The position numbers and the translations under genes were made by a program. 64,000 nt of DNA, taken from positions 1 to 64,000 of the forward strand of contig CALAUG010000022.1 of assembly GCA_937892155.1 (NCBI GenBank). The letters run 5' to 3'. The notes below the pieces were generated by a model. It saw nothing but the letters and a program-made list of their open reading frames with translations, ran no database searches and was not told the origin of the DNA. Origin of the DNA: an uncultured Bacteroidales bacterium (GTDB taxonomy: Bacteria > Bacteroidota > Bacteroidia > Bacteroidales > UBA1715). This document shows positions 8,163 through 16,006 of this stretch, one piece after another; positions within the stretch are counted from its first letter, which is position 1; each line of letters starts with the position of its first letter.

Positions 8163-9016
8163 GCAATAACAATACTCACAATGGTACAGATGGCAAATAC
8201 CATACTTGCGACGCTGTTTACCATTGTAAACGTAAGGTTTACTTTCGAAATATCTTTTGGCGAGACTGTTGCGTGCTGAAAAATCAGGCAGCCGACAAAA
8301 AGTACCGTTCCAATCCAATACCAAAGTTGCAACTTCCCGTAGATACCTGCAAAAATGACAAATGCTATTGTCAATATGTGTATTGCTATGGAAATTTTCA
8401 ATGATTTTGTTCTTCCGAAGTGTTCTGGAATACTATGAAGATGTTCGCTTCTGTCGAAATCTTCGTCTTGTAGAGCATAAATAATGTCAAATCCGGTCAT
8501 CCACGTGAGAATGATGAACGAAAATATAATCGGTAGCACTGCAAATTCGCCGGCAACTGCAAGATATGCCCCAATTGGTACCAATGCTTGTCCTATACCC
8601 AGAACGACGTGGCAGAGCGATGTAAATCGTTTTGTGTACGAATAAAACAATACTACTGCCAAAGCGATGGGTGAGAGGTAAAAACAAAGATTATTAATGA
8701 AATATGTGGTACCGACAAAAAGTACCGACATAATGATGACAAAGAGTAGTGCTGCTTTTGACGAGATGATTCCTGCTGGAATTTCACGTTTTGCAGTACG
8801 TTCGTTTTTCTTGTCGAATTGCGAATCAACAAGACGATTAAATCCCATAGCAGCAGAACGGCAGAAAACCATACAGAGCAATACGCAGATGAGTAATTTC
8901 CATTCAAATGGATAGTGGTCGTGCCAGACGGCTAACGAGAATCCAATGGCAGCAAATGGTAAAGCAAAAATGGTATGCGAAAATTTTACGAACGAAAAAT
9001 ATTTTTGTATTCCCAT
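8159..9016 (-). CDS. UbiA-family prenyltransferase (4-hydroxybenzoate polyprenyltransferase-like)
   Basis: A 285-residue polytopic membrane protein with about eight or nine helices. Both prenyl-diphosphate/Mg binding motifs are present: 'NRLVDSQFDKKN' (NxxxDxxxD, about residues 58-69) and 'YALQDEDFDRSEH' (DxxxD, about 180-192). It attaches a polyprenyl chain to an aromatic ring in quinone synthesis. In bacteria without ubiquinone, relatives of this kind are the MqnP prenyltransferase of the futalosine menaquinone route, and no other menaquinone gene is visible nearby, so that role is an inference. It sits four bases downstream of the DUF4837 gene and is probably the last gene of a mutS-DUF4837-ubiA transcript. 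Confidence 0.85.
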   Translation of the reverse strand: MGIQKYFSFVKFSHTIFALPFAAIGFSLAVWHDHYPFEWKLLICVLLCMVFCRSAAMGFNRLVDSQFDKKNERTAKREIPAGIISSKAALLFVIIMSVLFVGTTYFINNLCFYLSPIALAVVLFYSYTKRFTSLCHVVLGIGQALVPIGAYLAVAGEFAVLPIIFSFIILTWMTGFDIIYALQDEDFDRSEHLHSIPEHFGRTKSLKISIAIHILTIAFVIFAGIYGKLQLWYWIGTVLFVGCLIFQHATVSPKDISKVNLTFTMVNSVASMVFAICTIVSIVIA

Positions 9017-9019
9017 AGC

Positions 9020-10015
9020 CTATTGTTCTACTGGTTTGTCAAATGTGATTGAACGGCTGATTGCTTGTAATTGGCGCATAAAATTCCGTTTTTCCTTATT
9101 TGGATAATACACATATCCCTCTATTGTGATTAGATTTTTCTTGTCAGGTGTGCAGAACGTGTAGCTTGTAAATGGTCCCGCCATAAAATCATTCTCAACA
9201 CGCCATTTCCCTCGAAGTTCAATGGTATATCCTTCGTTAATAAATTTACCGACAGTGTATTGTGTTGGCAAAATGTATTCCGTTGTCATATAACTTCCGT
9301 CAGATGGACCAGGAATTTCCTTTTTTGCAATAGAATCACGGTAGTTAAGTAGATATTGTTTCCCGAATTGTGCAGTGTCTGTATATGGACGTTCGTATAT
9401 TAGGATTCCTTGGCTATGTACTTTTGATTCTAACGAAATCCACATGAAATTTTCATCCGTTTTGTTGAGGTTGAAACCATTTGGAATGGAAATGTTGATG
9501 TCGAATTTTTCTTTGACATTTTTTTCCAACGCTTGGTTATGATTGTTCGCTTGTTTGTAAAGTTGTTGGTAGCGTTCAATTTCGGCTTGAATAAAATACT
9601 CAATAATATTGTCGTGTTTTTTCTCCAGCGCAAGCACTAAATCTTGAGGATTGGCAGCTCCAATACCGACATACGCCTGATGTTGTGCCCACAAATCTTT
9701 TCTATATTGAATTTGTGGTTTTTCATATTTTTTATCAATTTCTACGAAAAGGATGTTGCGGTAGGAACGGAATGTACTTGAAAAATTATTTTTACTGATA
9801 AGAATTGTCTCAAACGGTGATTCAGACTGTGTTAGACCAATTTCTTCTTCGTTCAGAATTTCTATTACTTTTTCTCCAGTTTCGGAATTCTTATATTCGT
9901 CATTAATCACAACGAGCATTTCTCCCGGTTCTCCTGTCATTGTTGAACCGCCAAATCCACCATCGCACGAGGCAAGGAAGAATAAACCAAAAAGAATGTA
10001 AAGGTAGTGTTTCAT
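9020..10015 (-). CDS. DUF4837 family lipoprotein
   Basis: A 331-residue lipoprotein with lipobox FFLASC (Cys at about 17). The start 'GEPGEMLVVINDEYK' and the 'FYRNILFVEID'-type segment are typical of DUF4837, a family confined to Bacteroidota and of unknown function. It lies 11 bases after mutS and three bases before the prenyltransferase, so the three genes are likely cotranscribed. The C-terminal half has 'MAGPFTSYTFCTPDKKNL', typical of the family. Localised to the periplasm or outer membrane by inference from the lipobox. Confidence 0.8.
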   Translation of the reverse strand: MKHYLYILFGLFFLASCDGGFGGSTMTGEPGEMLVVINDEYKNSETGEKVIEILNEEEIGLTQSESPFETILISKNNFSSTFRSYRNILFVEIDKKYEKPQIQYRKDLWAQHQAYVGIGAANPQDLVLALEKKHDNIIEYFIQAEIERYQQLYKQANNHNQALEKNVKEKFDINISIPNGFNLNKTDENFMWISLESKVHSQGILIYERPYTDTAQFGKQYLLNYRDSIAKKEIPGPSDGSYMTTEYILPTQYTVGKFINEGYTIELRGKWRVENDFMAGPFTSYTFCTPDKKNLITIEGYVYYPNKEKRNFMRQLQAISRSITFDKPVEQ

Positions 10016-10026
10016 AATAGTAGGTT

Positions 10027-12636
10027 CTATCCAAGTATTTTTTTGATTTCGTTTAGTTTGTTCAGTGCTTCTATAGGGGTGAGATTATTAATCTCTATAT
10101 TGATGAGTTCGTCTCTAATTTGTTCAAGTACAGGATCGTCAAGTTGGAAAATGCTTAATTGGTAGCCACTACGAGTTTGTGCAATTCCCTTAACTGGTTT
10201 TGACAACGCTTGTGCATTGTTACTGGTACCTTCCAGCTCTTTCAATATTTCATTTGCGCGGTTCACGACGTCTTTTGGCATACCTGCCATTTTTGCCACG
10301 TGAATACCAAAACTATGTTCGCTGCCGCCGGGTACAAGTTTACGAAGGAAAATAACTTTTTGATTTTGCTCTTTTACCGACACATTGAAATTTCGAACCC
10401 GTTTAAAGGATTTTTCTATTTCGTTCAGTTCGTGATAGTGTGTTGCAAACAATGTTTTAGGTTTCGCAAACGGACATTCGTGAAGATATTCAACAATAGC
10501 CCAGGCAATTGAGATACCGTCGTATGTGCTTGTCCCTCGTCCTAATTCGTCAAACAGAATGAGGCTTCTGTCGGACATGTTATTCAGAATGTTTGCTGCT
10601 TCATTCATTTCAACCATAAATGTTGACTCGCCTTGCGAAATGTTGTCGGAAGCGCCTACTCGGGTGAACACTTTGTCAACTATGCCCATCGTGACTTCGT
10701 CGGCAGGGACAAAACAACCCATTTGTGCCATTAAAACAATGAGTGCCGTTTGTCGTAATAAGGCAGACTTACCAGCCATGTTCGGACCAGTGATGATGAT
10801 GATTTGTTGTTTGTCATTATCAAGATGTACGTCGTTGCCGATATATTTTTCACCAAGTGGTAGTTCGGTTTCAATTACGGGATGTCTGCCATTTTTAATG
10901 TCCAATACTTTTGAATCATCAATAGACGGTCGTACATAGTTGTTGGTGGTGGAAACAACAGCGAACGAAAATAAACAGTCAATTTGAGCAATGATGCTCG
11001 CATTGAGTTGAATAGTTTCAATATATTGGGCAACATTTTGTACTAATGCAGTATATAGTTCTTGTTCAATCTCTACAATACGTGATTCTGCACCCAAAAT
11101 TTTATCTTCGTATTCTTTCAGTTCGTTTGTAATATATCGTTCAGCACCAACAAGCGTTTGTTTGCGGATCCAGTCTTCCGGAACTTTTTCTTTATGTGTG
11201 TTTCTAACTTCAATATAGTAACCGAATACATTGTTGAAAGCAATTTTAATCTTTGGAATGCCCGTACGTTGTTCCTCACGTTCTTGCATCTTGAGTAGAT
11301 AATCCTTGCTGTTGTATGCAATCTCGCGAAGATTGTCCAATTCTGCATTGACTCCGTTATTGATTATGTTTCCTTTGTTGGTCGCATTGGGTGCATCAAC
11401 TTGAATCTCTCTTACGATGCGCTCCCGTAAAACGTCGCAGGAGTTAAGCTGGTTCGCAAACGACTGCAATGTTGAATTTGCCGTTTGATTGCATAATTCT
11501 TTAAGGGGAACAATACTTCCAAGAGTCCTTTGTAGCTGCAATAATTCACGTGGGGTAATTCTGTTTGTCGCAACTCGCGCAATGATGCGTTCTAGGTCGC
11601 ACATAGATTTGAGTAGTACGCCCAGCTCGTCAATAAGGTCGGGTTGTTCAACAAATGATTGAACAACATTTAGACGTGATTCAATATCTGCGATTTTTCG
11701 TAATGGAAGTGCTATCCAGCGTTTTAATAGGCGCGCTCCCATTGGCGTACGGGTGTTGTCCAATACGGAATGAAGTGATTTCGCTCCATTGTGCTCGGAG
11801 CCGAACATTTCCAGATTACGAACCGTGAATTTGTCAAGCCATACGTATGTCTCCTGATCAATTCTTGCAATGTTTCTAATGTGACTTGTAAGCTTATGTT
11901 CGGTAATATCGAGATAGTGTAGAATGGCACCTGCTGCAATAATTGCCTGTGGCATTTCGTGTATACCGAAACCTTTGAGTGATGTCGTCTCAAATTGAGC
12001 AAGCAATTTATCCTGTGCTGCTTCGATAGTGAAAATCCAATCGTCTAATTTATTGGTACAGATTCCGTCTTTGTAGAACTGTTCTTTGAATTCCTGTTCC
12101 TGGGTACGATTGTATAGAATTTCTTTTGGATGAAAACTATTGAGTAGTTTCTCAGCGTAATCAAAGGAACCTTCCGATACTAAAAATTCACCAGTGGAAA
12201 TGTCTAGAAATGCAATTCCGACGGTGGAACGGTAAATGCTAATTGCCGCAAGGAAATTATTCTCTCTATTCTCCAATATGCTTTCGCTTAGAGAAACGCC
12301 TGGGGTAACCAATTCGGTAATACCGCGTTTTACTAATGTTTTTGTTTTTGACGGATCCTCTAATTGTTCGCAAATGGCAACACGTTGTCCTGCACGGATG
12401 AGTTTTGGCAAATAGGTATCAATTGCGTGATAGGGAAATCCTGCCATTTCCGTCTCGTTTGGCGTGCCGGCAGAACGTCTTGTGAGGGTAATACCCAAAA
12501 TCTGTGATGCTTTGACGGCATCACTTGCATAAGTTTCATAAAAATCACCACAACGAAAAAGCAAAATAGCATCAGGATGTTTTTCCTTCATCTGATAATA
12601 TTGCTTCATCATTGGAGTTTCTGCCGTCTTTGCCAC
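10027..12636 (-). CDS. mutS: DNA mismatch repair protein MutS
   Basis: Full-length MutS (869 residues). The mismatch-reading motif GDFYETY lies at about residues 30-36 (Phe-x-Glu), followed by the connector, lever and clamp domains. The ATPase has Walker A 'TGPNMAGKSALLRQ' and Walker B 'LILFDELGRGTSTYDG' with the signature region 'SQGESTFMVEMNE'. It recognises base mismatches and small loops and recruits MutL; no mutL is in the window. The start chosen is MAKTAETPMMKQYY, just inside a plausible promoter at 12659. Confidence 0.98.
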   Translation of the reverse strand: MAKTAETPMMKQYYQMKEKHPDAILLFRCGDFYETYASDAVKASQILGITLTRRSAGTPNETEMAGFPYHAIDTYLPKLIRAGQRVAICEQLEDPSKTKTLVKRGITELVTPGVSLSESILENRENNFLAAISIYRSTVGIAFLDISTGEFLVSEGSFDYAEKLLNSFHPKEILYNRTQEQEFKEQFYKDGICTNKLDDWIFTIEAAQDKLLAQFETTSLKGFGIHEMPQAIIAAGAILHYLDITEHKLTSHIRNIARIDQETYVWLDKFTVRNLEMFGSEHNGAKSLHSVLDNTRTPMGARLLKRWIALPLRKIADIESRLNVVQSFVEQPDLIDELGVLLKSMCDLERIIARVATNRITPRELLQLQRTLGSIVPLKELCNQTANSTLQSFANQLNSCDVLRERIVREIQVDAPNATNKGNIINNGVNAELDNLREIAYNSKDYLLKMQEREEQRTGIPKIKIAFNNVFGYYIEVRNTHKEKVPEDWIRKQTLVGAERYITNELKEYEDKILGAESRIVEIEQELYTALVQNVAQYIETIQLNASIIAQIDCLFSFAVVSTTNNYVRPSIDDSKVLDIKNGRHPVIETELPLGEKYIGNDVHLDNDKQQIIIITGPNMAGKSALLRQTALIVLMAQMGCFVPADEVTMGIVDKVFTRVGASDNISQGESTFMVEMNEAANILNNMSDRSLILFDELGRGTSTYDGISIAWAIVEYLHECPFAKPKTLFATHYHELNEIEKSFKRVRNFNVSVKEQNQKVIFLRKLVPGGSEHSFGIHVAKMAGMPKDVVNRANEILKELEGTSNNAQALSKPVKGIAQTRSGYQLSIFQLDDPVLEQIRDELINIEINNLTPIEALNKLNEIKKILG

Positions 12637-12658
12637 TATATCATATTTTTCACATTGT

Positions 12659-12666
12659 CAAATGTA
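12659..12666 (-). promoter_or_regulatory. -7 box (TACATTTG) of mutS
   Basis: Minus-strand TACATTTG matches TAnnTTTG 22 bases upstream of the mutS ATG. The rest of the 12637-12785 gap shows no gene. Confidence 0.5.
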
Positions 12667-12785
12667 CAATATTCACCTTGGATACTACAGAGAGCAGTAT
12701 CCTTTGCGTAAACATTTTTTCAACAAGGTTGCCGATTTTCAGTACTCAGTATTCTAATTCAATATATGAAGCTGATTACCGAAAT

Positions 12786-13541
12786 TTATTTTTTGCTCTT
12801 CTTTGCTTTTTTGCTTGCTTTATCGTCATTCGTTGCATTATCATCAACTGTTGGCGTTTCTGTATCTTTTATAACGTCAATAAGCTGAATTTCAAATATC
12901 AACGTTGAACAAGGTGGAATGACTTCCATATCCTGCATGCCATAACCGAGTTCTGACGGAATGAATGCAATATAGGTAGAACCAACTGTCATTAGTTGAA
13001 GAATTTGAGAAAATCCAGGAATAACAGCTTGTACAGGGAATATTACAGGCTCATTCCGTTCTAATGAGGAATCAAAGACCTTCCCATCAATAAGGCTGCC
13101 TTTATAGTGTACTTTTACTTGATCATTTTCGGTTGGTTTTACGTCGCTTTTTCCTTTTGTTACGACCTTATATTGCAAACCGTTTTCTAATGTGACAACA
13201 TCTTTGTTGTTTTTGTTTGCTTGTAGGAAGTCTGAGTTTTCTAGGCATTTTTCCTGCATTTTAGCTTCTTCAGCCTGTTGTTTTTTTCCAAAATAATTTT
13301 TGAGTATTTCTTCTGTTTGGTCAGATGTAAACAATGCTTTGTCGTTGTTTGAAATTGCGTCGTTGAATCCTTGTGCAAACGATGCAATTGGTAAATCCAT
13401 TGACTTTAATTCATTTGCAAATACTGTTGCTTGTAGTATTCCTATTACGTACGCAACGCTGTCATTTTCAGTTGCTAATTTCTGTGCGAAAAGATTGCTT
13501 GCTACAAACAAACTTATCGCTATGCTCATAATTCTTTTCAT
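12786..13541 (-). CDS. Secreted FKBP-type peptidyl-prolyl cis-trans isomerase (FkpA-like)
   Basis: A 251-residue exported protein. The signal peptide ends near SNLFAQ. Residues about 25-110 form the helical dimerisation domain of the FkpA/Mip group ('SVAYVIGILQATVFANELKS'). The FKBP catalytic fold follows at about 120-220, with 'VHYKGSLIDGKVFDSS', 'VIPGFSQILQLM' and 'IAFIPSELGYG' all present. A lysine-rich tail (KKAKKSKK) ends the protein. It should catalyse prolyl isomerisation and chaperone folding of envelope proteins. It lies 49 bases downstream of ispE and may be the tail of the dnaX-ispE transcript. Confidence 0.93.
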   Translation of the reverse strand: MKRIMSIAISLFVASNLFAQKLATENDSVAYVIGILQATVFANELKSMDLPIASFAQGFNDAISNNDKALFTSDQTEEILKNYFGKKQQAEEAKMQEKCLENSDFLQANKNNKDVVTLENGLQYKVVTKGKSDVKPTENDQVKVHYKGSLIDGKVFDSSLERNEPVIFPVQAVIPGFSQILQLMTVGSTYIAFIPSELGYGMQDMEVIPPCSTLIFEIQLIDVIKDTETPTVDDNATNDDKASKKAKKSKK

Positions 13542-13590
13542 ATAATTTAAAGTTTTCAGTTGCTATTATAGTAATTTATCTTTACAATTC

Positions 13591-14397
13591 TTAATTGATT
13601 TGTCCGAACCAAATGGTTGGAATGTTTTTCGGTATGTCTATTTCATGGTCGAAAATACCATATACCGTTGCTCCGCTGCCACTCATTGCGGCGTATATAG
13701 CCCCCAGTTTATAGCAAGTTTCTTTTAACGATTGAATTTCCGGATGATTTGGGAAAATGGATGCCTCAAAATCATTTTCAACAATTCCTTTCCAATCTGA
13801 AATATTTGTAGGTATGGATTCAAGCAGATTTTCTTCTCTTTTGCATGGCTTTACTCCGCTGTACGCTTCTCTTGTGCTGATTGCGACATCGGGTTTTGCC
13901 AATAGAATCCAGTATTTTTTTAGAGATAGCTTGATAGGTGTGAATTGTTCTCCTCTGCCCTCGGCAAATACAGGAGTATTTTCGATGAAAAATGGACAAT
14001 CGCTTCCAATTTCCAAAGCCATTTTCTCTAAATCCTCGTTTGTCGCGCCAACAGAGAAGTAAGTGTTTATTGCACTTAACAGAAATGCGGCATCGGCGGA
14101 ACCGCCACCTAAACCTCCACCAAACGGAATGGTTTTTAGGAGAATTATATGGAGTGGTGGTATGTCGTAGTGTGATTTAAAAATGTTCCAGGCTTTTACG
14201 CACAGATTTTTTTCTATAGGCGCGTCAATTTGAATGCCGACGTTTTCAAATGTCAATTTTGGAGCTTCAAAGATTTCGAGACTGTCGTACAGACCATGAA
14301 TTGGGTAGAATACCGTTTCAATGTTATGATATCCGTCTGGGCGTTTCTCAATAATTCGTAGCCCAATATTTATTTTAGCATTGGGAAAACAAATCAT
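13591..14397 (-). CDS. ispE: 4-diphosphocytidyl-2-C-methyl-D-erythritol kinase
   Basis: A 268-residue GHMP kinase. N-terminal 'PNAKINIGLRI' contains the catalytic-lysine region, and the ATP-binding GHMP loop 'PFGGGLGGGSADAAFLL' is textbook. 'SGSGATVYGIF' is the C-terminal GHMP motif. It phosphorylates CDP-methylerythritol in the non-mevalonate isoprenoid pathway. Its ATG overlaps the stop codon of the dnaX tau frame (ATGA at 14394-14397), which places it in one operon with dnaX and suggests translational coupling to the frameshifted product. Confidence 0.96.
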   Translation of the reverse strand: MICFPNAKINIGLRIIEKRPDGYHNIETVFYPIHGLYDSLEIFEAPKLTFENVGIQIDAPIEKNLCVKAWNIFKSHYDIPPLHIILLKTIPFGGGLGGGSADAAFLLSAINTYFSVGATNEDLEKMALEIGSDCPFFIENTPVFAEGRGEQFTPIKLSLKKYWILLAKPDVAISTREAYSGVKPCKREENLLESIPTNISDWKGIVENDFEASIFPNHPEIQSLKETCYKLGAIYAAMSGSGATVYGIFDHEIDIPKNIPTIWFGQIN

Positions 14398-14798
14398 ATA
14401 TCTGTCGTAAGGTCGAATTTGTTTTTTAGGGTATTTAACATGTTGTTCTCTTTTGCAAGTTCGTTGAATCGTTCGGCGTTTGTCGTAGGAATCAATTTGT
14501 TTGTTCGTGGTTGATCAGAAACTTTTGCTGGCTCTGGTGTTTTTACAGGCTCAACTTTTATTTCTTGCTTAGTAGTTTTTGCTACTTGTGGTGAGGCAAT
14601 AGCTCCAGAAAGAATACTATTCATCATATTTGTTTGTGGAGTAGATTGTCTCGTAACCGTAGGATGCGAAAATTGTTGATTTGCAACAACTTGTTTTGTC
14701 GTTTGTTGAGGTTGCGTTTTTTGCGCAACAGAGTTCTGAATAGTCTGCTGTGGTTTTTGCTGTGTAGATTGTTTGTTTTCTACATCAGTTTTTTTTTT
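14394..14798 (-). CDS. dnaX: DnaX tau C-terminal extension, reached by -1 frameshift
   Basis: In the -1 frame relative to the gamma reading frame, an open frame runs from the A10 run to TGA 14394-14396, about 130 codons without a stop. It encodes a Gln/Thr/Lys-rich linker and then a tail whose 'RFNELAKENNMLNTLKNKF' resembles the conserved end of Bacteroidota DnaX tau. The central alpha-binding/helical domain usual for tau is missing or much shortened: only about 40 residues separate linker and tail. The stop overlaps the ispE start (ATGA), which argues that ribosomes really arrive in this frame. Either a programmed frameshift or transcriptional slippage would produce it; a one-base sequencing error in the A10 run would instead mean that one continuous tau is the only product. 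Confidence 0.8.
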   Translation of the reverse strand, partial: KKKTDVENKQSTQQKPQQTIQNSVAQKTQPQQTTKQVVANQQFSHPTVTRQSTPQTNMMNSILSGAIASPQVAKTTKQEIKVEPVKTPEPAKVSDQPRTNKLIPTTNAERFNELAKENNMLNTLKNKFDLTTDI

Positions 14799-15886
14799 AG
14801 TATATTACAAAGTTGTAATAGTGTCAGTTCTACGAGTAGTCGTTTGTTATTGCTTTCCCTGTATCTGTCTTCTGCTTTTTGAAGAACTTCAAGCGCCGTG
14901 AACAAAAACTCAGCGGAACATTTTGCTGTTTGTTGCAGGTAGCGTTGCTGTGCCGATGTGCTTACTTCTAATAGTCGTGTGCTGTTCGGGCTTTTGCATA
15001 CGAATAAGTCTCTGAAATGGCTGCTGAGGCCGCTCAAGAAATTCTTTTCGTCAAAGCCTTTATTTAAAATTTCATCAAATGTGAGTAGCGCTGTCGTATA
15101 GTCCGATACAAGGAAGGCATCGGTCAATTTGAAGAAATATTCATAATCGAGTACGTTGAGATTGTCTATCGCATCTTTGTAAGTTACGTTTTTTCCCGAA
15201 AAACTAACTATTTGGTCGAAGATAGACAATGCATCGCGAAGTCCACCGGCCGATTTCGTCGCAATGACGTTCAATGCGTCTTTCTCTATTGTAATGCCCT
15301 CTTTCCCTGCAACGTTTGCAAGATGATTCGTTATATCATCAACTTGAATTCTATTAAAATCGAATATCTGGCAACGTGAAAGAATCGTTGGCAAAATTTT
15401 ATGTTTTTCCGTTGTAGCAAGAATAAAAATAGCATGTCGCGGTGGCTCTTCCAACGTCTTTAAAAAGGCATTGAAGGCTTGTTGTGAAAGCATGTGAACT
15501 TCATCGATAATGTACACGCTGTATCTGCCGATTTGCGGCGGAATTCTTACTTGATCAATTAATTTTCTAATATCGTCAACAGAGTTGTTGGAAGCGGCGT
15601 CCAGTTCAACGACATTGAAAGATGCGGATGAGTTGAATGATTTACAAGATTCACATTCATTGCAAGCTTCAATATCGTCTGTGAGGTTGAGGCAGTTGAT
15701 AGTTTTTGCGAAAATACGTGCACACGTGGTTTTTCCTACGCCACGTGGCCCGCAGAACAAATACGCTTGACCAAGATGTTTGGTGCGTATAGAGTTCTTG
15801 AGCGTCTGCGTAATAGACTCCTGACCGATAACGGTGGAAAACGTTGCAGGTCTGTATTTTCTCGCTGAAACTAAAAATTCTTCCAT
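14780..15886 (-). CDS. dnaX: DNA polymerase III subunit gamma (DnaX, gamma frame)
   Basis: The zero frame gives 368 residues holding AAA+ domains I-III of the clamp loader. Walker A 'CGPRGVGKTTCARIFAK' (about 45-60), a zinc-binding cysteine set 'CNECESC' (about 80-86), Walker B 'IIDEVHML' and sensor 1 'ILATTEKHKILPTILSRC' are all present. It ends just after AAA AAA AAA CTG ATG TAG. The clamp loader opens the beta clamp and, via tau, organises the replisome. It starts at ATG 15884-15886, only eight bases from a TACCTTTG promoter box, so the mRNA may be almost leaderless. Confidence 0.96.
   Translation of the reverse strand: MEEFLVSARKYRPATFSTVIGQESITQTLKNSIRTKHLGQAYLFCGPRGVGKTTCARIFAKTINCLNLTDDIEACNECESCKSFNSSASFNVVELDAASNNSVDDIRKLIDQVRIPPQIGRYSVYIIDEVHMLSQQAFNAFLKTLEEPPRHAIFILATTEKHKILPTILSRCQIFDFNRIQVDDITNHLANVAGKEGITIEKDALNVIATKSAGGLRDALSIFDQIVSFSGKNVTYKDAIDNLNVLDYEYFFKLTDAFLVSDYTTALLTFDEILNKGFDEKNFLSGLSSHFRDLFVCKSPNSTRLLEVSTSAQQRYLQQTAKCSAEFLFTALEVLQKAEDRYRESNNKRLLVELTLLQLCNILKKKLM
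14789..14798 (-). other. A10 slippery run, dnaX frameshift site
   Basis: Ten consecutive A residues on the minus strand, read as CTA AAA AAA AAA CTG in the zero frame, four codons before the gamma stop. Slipping back one base joins the gamma body to the tau tail. dnaX is the classic gene for this: E. coli uses a -1 ribosomal frameshift on A6G and Thermus uses polymerase slippage on A9. Confidence 0.75.
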
Positions 15887-15893
15887 AACACTA

Positions 15894-15901
15894 CAAAGGT
15901 A
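15894..15901 (-). promoter_or_regulatory. -7 box (TACCTTTG) of the dnaX-ispE operon
   Basis: Minus-strand TACCTTTG ends eight bases from the dnaX ATG. With a start site 5-8 bases after the box the leader would be 0-3 bases. Confidence 0.6.
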
Positions 15902-16006
15902 GTTTTAATTTTGAAATGGAAATGAATGTGTTGATAATTTTTTGTCGGTAGTTACCAGTTTTAAGTTCTCTGGTCTTGATCTTTATTTTAGTCATCCTTT
16001 GACATT

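Noticed and set aside
10526..10939. 137-codon plus-strand open frame
   Set aside because: Antisense to the MutS ATPase domain.
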